This document shows, in pieces, positions 58,101-61,779 of a stretch of 64,000 nucleotides of DNA. The notes under the pieces are model-generated. The model saw only the letters and a list, made by a program, of their open reading frames with translations. It was not told the DNA's origin and did not search any database. Each line of letters opens with the position of its first letter. The first letter of the stretch is position 1. Source of the DNA: Notospermus geniculatus (taxonomy: Eukaryota > Nemertea > Pilidiophora > Heteronemertea > Lineidae); contig NMRB01001720.1 of assembly GCA_002633025.1 (NCBI GenBank), positions 51,947 to 115,946 of the forward strand, read 5' to 3'. Both the position numbers and the translations under genes were made by a program.

Positions 58101-61100
58101 CTCATTGGGTCTTTACCAACAGAAACCAATGTGACTAAAGGCCTGTCTACACGATCATACATTTGTTCAAAACATCATCATACATTTGTATGATGATGTC
58201 CAAGCTTGTGTGTCGATTTCTGTCTTGTGACAATGCAGCTAAAATTTTGAACATCATCATACACAAACTCGTTCCCAGAAGGTATTGCGCTCCACAATAT
58301 GGCGGTCGCTAATAATGCCTCTGGAAACAAACGCCCTCTTCACTTCTGCAAGATTCTTGCAAAACCACTTTCCCGATTAAAATAAAGCGTGAAACGCATC
58401 CAATGACTTTGATAATCGTTATTATTTCATTCTATAGCCACAAACTGGGATAATATGGAGGAAAACATTAATTTGATGTTAGGAATTTTGCGCACTACTG
58501 CGCAAAGTTTCGAGCAAATGCCGTGAGCCGTCTCGGCGCTCGACCAATCAGAGGCCAGATACTCGGCACATGATCTCCGTGTTTGTAAACATTGACACGT
58601 GCTACTGTTTTGACAGCATGGATCCGATTTTGGAGAGATGTGTGAAAAGATACGATGAACAGTTGATTTTAAGACCAAAACAGCTTGAATGTTTGAACTT
58701 TCTGGCCAAAGAAAATAAGGATTGTTGAGAGGCATCCAAAACACTTGTAATTCAGCGTTTTCACTGGAGTTTCCAGTGCTGGCAGCCCNGGATGTTTTGC
58801 ATTGGCAAGATGAAACATGCAGCTAAAAATTTGAACATCATCAAACATGTTCAGGTTTGTTGGGAAAACAGTCCACACGATCATACATTTTGTCCTGAAC
58901 ATCATCACACAAATTTGAACATCATCATACATGTTGGTTGCTGTTCAAGTTTGTTGGGAAAACAGCCTACACAATCAAATATCTGTCCATGAACATCATC
59001 ACACAAATGTTTGATGATGTTTTGAACAAATGTATGATCGTGTAGACAGGCCTTAACCCATTACCCATAGATAGTGAAGAAAATAAGAGGAACACCATAC
59101 GATAGAACCACACCAAACAAACGATTACAAGCATAATATCAATAAAACCTTGCTTTGGAGTGTGTTCATTGTGGCCATATTGGAGGTATAAACAAAAGAA
59201 TTTTCGCTTGTTATGGAGATTAACGTCTATTGTATTGAAAGTCTGTTCTTTTGTTGTGTACCTCCAACATGGCCGCTGTGACATCATATTCATATAAAAA
59301 CGCCTAGTACCATGACGGTTTTGCCCGGGAAAACAAAAAGAAACAAAGAAACCGACAGCAGAATGTAAATGAGAGTACCACAACCAAACACAAAGCAACA
59401 AGCTCAAAACTAGATGTTTGCAATGCCATGACAATTTTTTTCATAGGCTAATAAATAAAGAACAAAACGGATTAGGAAAAATGAAACAGCATATTACATC
59501 ACCAAAACCACACAACAACAAGCACAATAACTAATGTTTTCAATACCATGGCGGTTTTTGCATCGGATTGTCCAGGCTGACTCGTACCACGTACAGGATG
59601 CATGTTAAAAGTTTGATCACAAAGTTAAATATGCGTATTCGGAGACCTGAAAGAGAAAATCTGCAATTCATTTTCTGTCTTTCAAACTCTAAAGACTTCA
59701 TTCACTAATTTTCAACAGTCGAAAGTACTTGTCACTTCTGTGGTCGAAATTTTCTGACATTATTGTCACTAAATCCTGAGACACTTCGAGATTTCGCTAT
59801 AAATAAAAAAAGCCAAGATGCAAAAGGCTGATTTCGCGGACAATAGAGCGTCATCCGGTGAAGAAACGGTACCGACTTTGACAAAGCCCTTGGTCAACAT
59901 GATACAGCCAGCCAAGGCCGCTCAGTCAGCATGCCCCAGCCTTTGCAACGCGACTCTTTCTTGAATGTCCCCAAGGGACATTACAATAAGTGGTAAGACC
60001 CAACGGAAGGTGAAAGAGACGACACTATTAATATTGGCAGTCTTGACGCGATGAATTGCACCGGAAAGTAATAAACGCGGTTAGTGTTACGTTATGACTT
60101 GCGGCAACCTCTACTCAGAACCAATCAGAAGAGAACTCTTGGGTCATTTTGACTGAGTTCCATCTGCCCAGTAGTTTATTTTGTCCTAATAATAGGAGTC
60201 GACGGCGTACGTAGGCTACGTCAGAATTCCAACGATTCCGTTGTAGTCAAACAAAGCCAATCCATACGTTCCTGGGACATAATTGACCAATTTCCTTTCG
60301 TTTTCTTTCGAGCTGTACTTCATCGTCGAGGTCCCCGATCGTTTATTAGTGAGGTTTCACAAATCTGACGAAACACGAAGTACGAAATACGAAATTGGAC
60401 TTCATTTCCATGACGTAATGTATTTCAGGAGATGGTTGGCACCACAAATATCGCCTACTGCAAGAGCGTATTATAGCATACGACATAGACCGATAGAGAT
60501 ACGGCGTATAATTAAACTTTAAAATTTATCTATCGTTTCCAATTCGTAGATACGAAATGGAAATTTAAAAATTCAAGATGCACCATAACTCTCTCGGTCT
60601 TATATGATATGCTAAACGACGCACTGGCAGCAGGGACATTTGTGGTAGCAACCATCTCCTGAAATACATTACGTCATGGAAATGAAGTCCAATTTTGTAT
60701 TTCGTAATTCGTGTTTCGTCAGATTTGCGAAAACTTACTATTGTTTTCCCGCGCACGGAATAAACCAACCGTACAAAAGGCAGGGGTGGACTGCGGGTGG
60801 ACTGTGTACTACATAGGTCGGCCAAAATTTCAGGATTCCTACTAACTGCCCAGTGTGTAGATGTCAAGAAAAGTCAAGCTGCACGTCGGCCATCTTGATC
60901 GATTTCTTTCGTGTAGGCCTATAATCCCTCAGAGCCAGTATATTTTCATGTCTGTCTGCATCTGTCATGTCTGTACGTACAATGTACGATGCACTAGTTG
61001 AGAGTCGATTTGCGACTGCAATGAGTGCTTCCTTGGCACTGCGGCAGGTCTAAAGAGCAACATTACAGTTGCTTGTCAGCATTCCAGTGGTCTCAGTGTA

Positions 61101-61397
61101 CATGTACATGTACTTCGGTTGTGTACAAAACTTCCGTGGCAGGCAGTCAGGCAAACCTTACAAACATCAACAGGTTCTCTGGTTGTCTACGCCCATTGTA
61201 ACTGGTGGTTTTACTCGACATTTCGTTCGAACTGCAGAACGCTGCAGAAATATGACATTGAGAAGTTGATTTTCTTACAGACAACAGAGATTTTAAGATT
61301 TTTTAAAAGTTACTTACTGGACCGTTGGTTTTTGATGAAGTATAATTGTAACCTTTCCTTAAAGGATCTTTCGTTTGTGAAAAATTCTACCCTGACT
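27917..61397 (-). CDS. KCNT1: Slo2-type sodium-activated potassium channel (KCNT1/KCNT2-like), partial, 16 exon positions
   Basis: This is the gene span; exons are listed separately. The family forms tetrameric plasma-membrane K+ channels opened by cytoplasmic Na+ through a ring of RCK domains. Joined exons follow vertebrate KCNT proteins almost without gaps: pre-S1 segment, S1, S2, S3, S4, S5, pore helix with filter [10 protein letters not shown]6, all of RCK1, then an acidic serine-rich linker containing RPSIAPV. The S1-S2 linker (NPMQ..., then VNRS) matches KCNT2 in length. Phases fit at every junction (1-2-0, then block exons, then 1 into the linker exon). About 657 codons are visible, compared with roughly 1,100-1,200 in the family: the first N-terminal exon(s) and RCK2/C-terminus were not found. 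Twelve exons occur in two tandem blocks, A and B. Identity is by recognition of the family, not by a search; orthology to KCNT1 versus KCNT2 is not implied. Confidence 0.93.
28190..28268 (+). repeat. Array of AAGGTCA half-sites (24-base period)
   Basis: Six to seven AGGTCA motifs in about 80 bases, all on the plus strand, with gaps alternating 7 and 5 bases, so the array has a 24-base period. The 5-base gaps are DR5 arrangements as bound by RAR/RXR receptors. It lies in the KCNT intron next to the acceptor of exon 16. Confidence 0.7.
30985..31135. mobile_element. MITE, arms AGCAGCCATCTTGC (block B)
   Basis: Arms AGCAGCCATCTTGCAAAA and TTTTGGCAAGATGGCTGCT; same element in block A at 42025-42176. 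Confidence 0.65.
31703..31978. mobile_element. MITE, TIR GGCCCATATTTTAGAAATAC, with nested repeat (block B)
   Basis: Ends GGCCCATATTTTAGAAATAC and ATTTTAAAATACGGGCC. Contains an inserted repeat with CGGCCAACAAATCTG. Same in block A at 42742-43015, where the nested part keeps a longer G/C-rich end. Confidence 0.65.
33743..33940. repeat. 27-base minisatellite, about 7 units (block B)
   Basis: Unit ATGCTCGCTATGTAGGTCAA plus ATCTTTC. Open in several frames on both strands because 27 is a multiple of three; no gene. Confidence 0.9.
34520..34763. mobile_element. Harbinger-like MITE with TTA target duplication, block B only
   Basis: Ends AGGGCTCCGCACACCAGCGA and TCGCTAGTGTGCGGAGCCCT, flanked by TTA on both sides. 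Block A has a single TTA at the empty site (near 45934). Confidence 0.8.
34987..35142 (-). CDS. KCNT1: KCNT exon 15, block B: end of RCK1
   Basis: 156 bases, acceptor CCTACAG (A has CATTCAG), donor GTGAGT. Same protein as block A, ending MIASV plus G. Splices in phase to the linker exon about 6.8 kb away. Confidence 0.93.
35530..35615 (-). CDS. KCNT1: KCNT exon 14, block B: RCK1
   Basis: 86 bases, acceptor TTACAG, donor GTAACG. LQNHPG here versus LQIHPG in block A; two further differences are silent. Confidence 0.92.
35828..35977 (-). CDS. KCNT1: KCNT exon 13, block B: RCK1
   Basis: 150 bases, acceptor TTTCAG, donor GTAAGT. Same protein as block A; the three differences are silent changes in the Ile, Tyr and His codons of GNEIYHI. 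Confidence 0.93.
36399..36507 (-). CDS. KCNT1: KCNT exon 12, block B: RCK1
   Basis: 109 bases, acceptor CGTTTCAG, donor GTACGT. Same protein as block A. The intron to exon 11 carries a B-only element (36613-37100) placed inside a tRNA-like SINE. Confidence 0.94.
36613..37100. mobile_element. TIR element inside a SINE, block B only
   Basis: Ends AAGCCTGACTCAGGTCGACA and TGTCGACCTGAGCCAGGCTT. Interrupts tRNA-like sequence whose intact counterpart is at 48383-48458. Related to 18222-18591. Confidence 0.7.
37208..37316 (-). CDS. KCNT1: KCNT exon 11, block B: RCK1
   Basis: 109 bases, acceptor TTTTTTCAG, donor GTAAGT. Identical coding sequence to block A ([19 protein letters not shown]). Confidence 0.94.
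37340..37560 (+). promoter_or_regulatory. Cluster of nuclear-receptor half-sites, block B intron
   Basis: About eight AGGTCA/TGACCT half-sites in 220 bases, including a perfect DR1 (AGGTCAAAGGTCA) at about 37347. The same arrangement is kept in block A at 48655-48870. Could be receptor sites or remnants of a GGTCA-rich simple repeat. Confidence 0.45.
37740..37803 (-). CDS. KCNT1: KCNT exon 10, block B: RCK1
   Basis: 64 bases, acceptor TTGCAG, donor GTAAGT. Identical coding sequence to block A. The intron after it is about 0.4 kb and holds the AGGTCA cluster. Confidence 0.92.
37938..38074 (-). CDS. KCNT1: KCNT exon 9, block B: RCK1
   Basis: 137 bases, acceptor CTTTCAG, donor GTAAGG. Protein identical to block A ([16 protein letters not shown] at the end). 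Confidence 0.94.
38254..38418 (-). CDS. KCNT1: KCNT exon 8, block B: start of RCK1
   Basis: 165 bases, donor GTAAGT, acceptor CTTTCAG. Same 55 residues as block A. A 240-base mobile element (38453-38698) lies in the intron just upstream in B but not in A. Confidence 0.94.
38453..38698. mobile_element. MITE, TIR TCACACTGA, block B only
   Basis: About 245 bases, ends TCACACTGAGCAAGTTCTC and GAGAACTACTTCAGTGTGA. Absent at the matching place in block A. Confidence 0.75.
39159..39342 (-). CDS. KCNT1: KCNT exon 7, block B: pore and S6
   Basis: 184 bases with acceptor TTTTTCAG and donor GTATGG. Filter TVGYGDYTP intact, so this copy is a complete second pore exon and not a decayed one. Three silent differences from block A (Gln, Tyr and Thr codons). 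Confidence 0.95.
39654..39748 (-). CDS. KCNT1: KCNT exon 6, block B: S5
   Basis: 95 bases, acceptor GTTTCAG, donor GTGAGA. Same protein as block A; one Thr codon is ACG here and ACT in A. Confidence 0.93.
39911..39994 (-). CDS. KCNT1: KCNT exon 5, block B: S4 region
   Basis: 84 bases, phase 0 to 0, donor GTACGT, acceptor TTCCAG. Same residues as block A, including [18 protein letters not shown]. Confidence 0.93.
40036..40276. mobile_element. Two tandem MITEs, TIR CCCGTATTCTAGAAGCCTCC (block B)
   Basis: Two units of about 117 bases side by side, each with CTTAACTCTAAGG-type arms. Same pair in block A at 51953-52187. Confidence 0.7.
41069..41217. mobile_element. MITE, TIR AGGTTTAGAAATC, block B intron
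   Basis: Family member next to KCNT exon 4 of block B. Confidence 0.8.
41260..41334 (-). CDS. KCNT1: KCNT exon 4, block B: S3
   Basis: 75 bases, same codons as the block A copy; acceptor TTTCAG, donor GTGAGT (A has GTAAGT). An inverted-repeat element sits at 41069-41217 just past the donor, as in block A at 52981-53114. Confidence 0.92.
42025..42176. mobile_element. MITE, arms AGCAGCCATCTTGC (block A)
   Basis: Counterpart of 30985-31135. Confidence 0.65.
42742..43015. mobile_element. MITE, TIR GGCCCGTATTTTAGAAATAC, with nested repeat (block A)
   Basis: Counterpart of 31703-31978. Confidence 0.65.
43735..44007. mobile_element. Two adjacent inverted-repeat elements, block A only
   Basis: 43735-43873 has arms CAACGAAGATTATCGTGAAC and GTTCAAGATAATCTTCGTT. 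43886-44007 has arms CATTCACGCGATTTTCG and CGAAAATCGCGTGAATG. Confidence 0.65.
44115..44419. mobile_element. Two tandem Harbinger-like MITEs with TTA duplications, block A only
   Basis: 151-base copies at 44115-44265 and 44269-44419, ends AGGCCCGAACCCACTG and CAGTGGGTTCAGGCCT, with TTA before, between and after. Block B lacks both. Confidence 0.85.
44948..45354. repeat. 27-base minisatellite, about 15 units (block A)
   Basis: Same unit and flanks as 33743-33940 with roughly twice as many copies; units are almost identical. Apparent frames of up to 180 codons are artefacts. Confidence 0.9.
46148..46303 (-). CDS. KCNT1: KCNT exon 15, block A: end of RCK1
   Basis: 156 bases, acceptor CATTCAG, donor GTGAGT. 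CC completes Ala, then [20 protein letters not shown], a charged stretch and [14 protein letters not shown], ending G (phase 1). That fits the linker exon at 27917-28185 (starts GT) but not exon 4 of block B (phase 0). Five synonymous differences from block B. Confidence 0.94.
46693..46778 (-). CDS. KCNT1: KCNT exon 14, block A: RCK1
   Basis: 86 bases, acceptor TTACAG, donor [26 protein letters not shown] then PGPRHIMK, ending G. Carries the only amino-acid difference I found between blocks: Ile in LQIHPG here, Asn in block B. Confidence 0.93.
46803..46998. mobile_element. Foldback element with 13-base target duplication, block A only
   Basis: Flanked by CGGGAATATGTCA at 46790-46802 and 46999-47011; block B has the motif once. 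Arms GGTAAATATCAAGAAGTCAA and its complement around CCCCGGTTGGGG-like centres. Confidence 0.85.
47202..47351 (-). CDS. KCNT1: KCNT exon 13, block A: RCK1
   Basis: 150 bases, acceptor CGCTTTCAG, donor [26 protein letters not shown] then [20 protein letters not shown] and TYASFHAHR, ending AA. Three synonymous differences from block B. Confidence 0.94.
47709..47972. mobile_element. Palindromic MITE rich in GGTTCT/AGAACC, block A only
   Basis: Ends CACTCTTAGCCGAAAAGG and CTTTTTGGCTAAGAGTG, flanked by TG. Interior is a run of AGAACC and GGTTCT words. Block B shows the empty site. Confidence 0.85.
48028..48136 (-). CDS. KCNT1: KCNT exon 12, block A: RCK1
   Basis: 109 bases, acceptor CGTTTCAG, donor GTACGT. 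AG completes Glu, then [20 protein letters not shown] and [15 protein letters not shown], ending CA. Counterpart of [20 protein letters not shown]. Two synonymous differences from block B. Confidence 0.95.
48383..48458 (-). mobile_element. tRNA-like SINE head (block A)
   Basis: TGTGGCGCAGTGAAAAAAAC and GGTTCGATTCCC as A and B boxes. Block B has the same sequence interrupted by 36613-37100. Confidence 0.55.
48518..48626 (-). CDS. KCNT1: KCNT exon 11, block A: RCK1
   Basis: 109 bases, acceptor TTTTTTCAG, donor [26 protein letters not shown] then [16 protein letters not shown], ending G. Coding sequence identical to block B. A run of AGGTCA half-sites follows in the intron just upstream of this exon's acceptor. 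Confidence 0.95.
48650..48870 (+). promoter_or_regulatory. Cluster of nuclear-receptor half-sites, block A intron
   Basis: Counterpart of 37340-37560, with the DR1 AGGTCAAAGGTCA preserved and the remaining half-sites in the same order between exons 10 and 11. Confidence 0.45.
48919..48982 (-). CDS. KCNT1: KCNT exon 10, block A: RCK1
   Basis: 64 bases, acceptor TTGCAG, donor GTGAGT. First base completes Arg, then [32 protein letters not shown] is the vertebrate counterpart. Coding sequence identical to block B. Confidence 0.93.
49123..49259 (-). CDS. KCNT1: KCNT exon 9, block A: RCK1
   Basis: 137 bases, acceptor CTCTTTCAG, donor [26 protein letters not shown] then [20 protein letters not shown] and DMTRC, ending AG. 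Matches DYYVVILCPTEMD...IYLQGSALKDQD of vertebrate KCNT. Two synonymous differences from block B. Confidence 0.95.
49284..49388. mobile_element. MITE, TIR GGCCTGTTTAATAAAGTG, block A only
   Basis: Arms GAGGCCTGTTTAATAAAGTG and CACTTTATGAAACAAGCCC with TTTAGGCTAATGGTA inside. About 105 bases. Confidence 0.65.
49686..49938. mobile_element. Foldback element, arms GGGAGTAAGAAATAAAAGTG
   Basis: Complete in block A; block B (38096-38228) keeps only the right arm and centre. Confidence 0.65.
49956..50120 (-). CDS. KCNT1: KCNT exon 8, block A: start of RCK1
   Basis: 165 bases, 55 codons, phase 0 to 0, acceptor CTTTCAG, donor GTAAGT. Encodes [20 protein letters not shown] then [20 protein letters not shown] and FYAHPKLQ, the start of the RCK1 Rossmann fold. 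Two synonymous differences from block B. Confidence 0.95.
50281..50615. mobile_element. MITE, TIR ACACTGTTAGAAAT, block A only
   Basis: Ends CACTGTTAGAAATAACAG and AATTTCTAACAGTG; inner repeated words TTACAGAAA and CTGTAAAATTAC. Confidence 0.7.
51033..51216 (-). CDS. KCNT1: KCNT exon 7, block A: pore and S6
   Basis: 184 bases, acceptor TTTTTCAG, donor GTATGG. Contains the turret ([11 protein letters not shown]), pore helix (LWFVIVTFS), filter TVGYGDYTP and S6 ([19 protein letters not shown]). The filter is canonical for K+ selectivity; mammals have V where this has Y (GYGDV/GYGDY). Three synonymous differences from block B. Confidence 0.96.
51528..51622 (-). CDS. KCNT1: KCNT exon 6, block A: S4-S5 linker and S5
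   Basis: 95 bases, acceptor GTTTCAG, donor [23 protein letters not shown] then S5 ([14 protein letters not shown]), ending AG. One synonymous difference from block B. Confidence 0.94.
51823..51906 (-). CDS. KCNT1: KCNT exon 5, block A: S4 region
   Basis: 84 bases, phase 0 to 0, acceptor TTTTCCAG, donor [26 protein letters not shown] then [19 protein letters not shown] is diagnostic of Slo2 channels, whose S4 carries few charges. Identical to the block B copy. Confidence 0.94.
51953..52187. mobile_element. Two tandem MITEs, TIR CCCGTATTCTAGAAGCCTCC (block A)
   Basis: Counterpart of 40036-40276; the first unit has lost a few terminal bases. Confidence 0.7.
52981..53114. mobile_element. MITE, TIR GGAGGTTTAGAAATC, block A intron
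   Basis: Matches 41069-41217, so this insertion predates the split of blocks A and B. Confidence 0.8.
53157..53231 (-). CDS. KCNT1: KCNT exon 4, block A: S3
   Basis: 75 bases, phase 0 to 0, acceptor TTTTCAG, donor GTAAGT. Encodes [20 protein letters not shown] then PFIVT, the S3 segment. Coding sequence identical to the block B copy at 41260-41334. Confidence 0.93.
53455..53960. repeat. Long purine-rich tract
   Basis: About 500 bases dominated by A and G on the plus strand (GAAAGAAGG-type words) with almost no C or T runs, between KCNT exons 3 and 4A, just outside block A. The apparent 138-codon minus-strand frame is Leu/Ser/Phe low complexity. Confidence 0.75.
54012..54120 (-). CDS. KCNT1: KCNT exon 3: S1-S2 loop and S2
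   Basis: 109 bases, acceptor TTCTTCCAG, donor GTGAGT. One base then 36 codons: [13 protein letters not shown] followed by S2 ([20 protein letters not shown]). Ends in phase 0. This is the last exon before the duplicated blocks, so it must choose between exon 4 of block A (781 bases away) and block B (12.7 kb away). Confidence 0.93.
54349..54612 (+). mobile_element. tRNA-derived SINE, full length
   Basis: Head with TTGGCCGAGTGGATAGAGC and GACGGTTCGAATCCC, then a conserved body with TAAGGTGGCGCCCTCC, TGGCGTCGTGGGGT and GGGGGCTTTTTGTTCG. About 264 bases. Copies at 11768-12035 and 12128-12320. Confidence 0.7.
54624..54863. mobile_element. MITE, TIR TCACACTGA
   Basis: About 240 bases, ends TCACACTGAGCTAGTTCTC and GAACTACTTCAGTGTGA. 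Lies just beyond a tRNA-derived SINE. Confidence 0.75.
54870..56390. other. KCNT intron, no other feature seen
   Basis: Frames at 54853-55141 are open on both strands and include an ambiguous base at 55135; a G run is at 55271-55280. No recognisable exon. Confidence 0.4.
56397..56546. repeat. 37-base minisatellite, 4 units
   Basis: Unit CCAGAATAGTGCTCAGATCA plus ATTCTGATGACAGTTCT; copies almost identical. Confidence 0.9.
56590..57168. mobile_element. Nested foldback element, TIR GTCTACACCATCAACATTT
   Basis: Outer arms AGGCATGTCTACACCATC and GATGGTGTAGACAAGCG; a second start with the same TIR lies at 56755. Interior repeats of GTTGCAACA and CAAAACATTT make long frames on both strands. Confidence 0.7.
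57611..57670 (-). CDS. Possible first coding exon (20 codons) below a CCAAT-rich promoter
   Basis: CAAGATGGCGAC gives a YY1-type start context. The frame reads [20 protein letters not shown] and meets a fair donor (CGCAG/GTGATC) in phase 0. The next exon is unknown. It lies in the KCNT intron on the same strand; KCNT exon 4 (either block) also starts in phase 0, exon 3 does not. It could belong to a nested gene or an alternative channel transcript, or be non-coding. Confidence 0.25.
57671..57960 (-). promoter_or_regulatory. CCAAT/GC-box promoter-like region inside the KCNT intron
   Basis: CCAAT boxes near 57711 and 57790, ATTGG (inverted CCAAT) near 57868 and 57902, and a GC box (CCCCGCCTC) near 57773. 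No TATA box was seen. Followed on the minus strand by CAAGATGGCG at the possible start codon. Spacing is typical of an NF-Y driven promoter. Confidence 0.4.
58138..59056. mobile_element. 919-base TIR element carrying gene-like sequence
   Basis: Ends AAAGGCCTGTCTACACGATC and GATCGTGTAGACAGGCCTTA, with about 40 bases of each arm matching (ATACATTTGTTCAAAACATC and complement). Interior repeats of AACATCATCATACA at both sides enclose 58265-58795, which looks like unrelated host sequence. Confidence 0.65.
58618..58728 (+). pseudogene. Captured 5' coding fragment resembling a RecQ-like helicase
   Basis: ATG then [15 protein letters not shown] and [20 protein letters not shown], ending Cys-stop (36 aa). 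The LRPKQ...L pattern resembles the segment just before the Walker A motif of RecQ-type helicases (R-x-x-Q motif); no Walker A follows. A CCAAT box lies about 75 bases upstream. The whole piece lies inside an element bounded by inverted repeats (58138-59056), so it looks like a promoter plus first codons carried by a transposon. Confidence 0.35.
59547..59646 (-). CDS. KCNT1: KCNT exon 2: S1
   Basis: 100 bases, acceptor CTTTCAG, donor GTATTG. Enters in phase with GT, then [20 protein letters not shown] (S1) and [12 protein letters not shown], ending TG. Very close to vertebrate KCNT S1. The terminal TG plus the first G of the next exon restores a Trp. Intron to the next exon is about 5.4 kb and holds the element at 58138-59056 and a promoter-like region near 57.7 kb. 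Confidence 0.94.
60347..60740. mobile_element. Foldback element, arms TTTCACAAATCTGACGAAAC
   Basis: Member of the family at 9567-10316; lies in the intron between KCNT exons 1 and 2. Confidence 0.7.
61318..61397 (-). CDS. KCNT1: KCNT exon 1: cytoplasmic segment before S1
   Basis: 80 bases between acceptor CTTTCAG and donor GTAAGT. One base, 26 codons, one base: [20 protein letters not shown] then IKNQRS. This is the conserved pre-S1 block of Slo2 channels (VEFYVNENTFKERL in mammals). The final A joins GT of the next exon to make the second Ser of QRSSLRIR. The true first exon lies further right and was not found. Confidence 0.92.
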
Positions 61398-61474
61398 CTG
61401 AAAGATAGAAGACTGAACCATAAATCGGTGTAGAGGCGACTCTAAATGATGATAGAAAGGTTTAGCAAAGATTT

Positions 61475-61775
61475 CAGGGCCGTAGCTAGCTTTTTTTCGC
61501 TAGGGGGCATTTTAAGCAGACGAGCTGACTGGACGTAGGCTTCGCCTTCCAGCGCCGAAGGGACCTGTTTTGCGGGGGTATGGGGGACCTCCCCCAGAAA
61601 AATTTTGAAAATTAGAAGCTCTGAGATGCGATTTGAGGTCAATTTCCTGCACTCTGAGACACGAACAATTCTGATCTTTTATTCCATTTGATTTTGCTGA
61701 AGAAAAAAAATTCAACAGTCGGCCTGGGGGGGGGGGGCATTTGCCCCCATGTCCCTCTGCTAGCTACGGGCCTGG
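61475..61775. mobile_element. Element with ends AGGGCCGTAGCTAGC / GCTAGCTACGGGCCT
   Basis: About 300 bases with internal G-rich runs (GGGGGACCTCCCCC, poly-G near 61728). Lies 80 bases upstream of KCNT exon 1. Confidence 0.65.
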
Positions 61776-61779
61776 ATTT

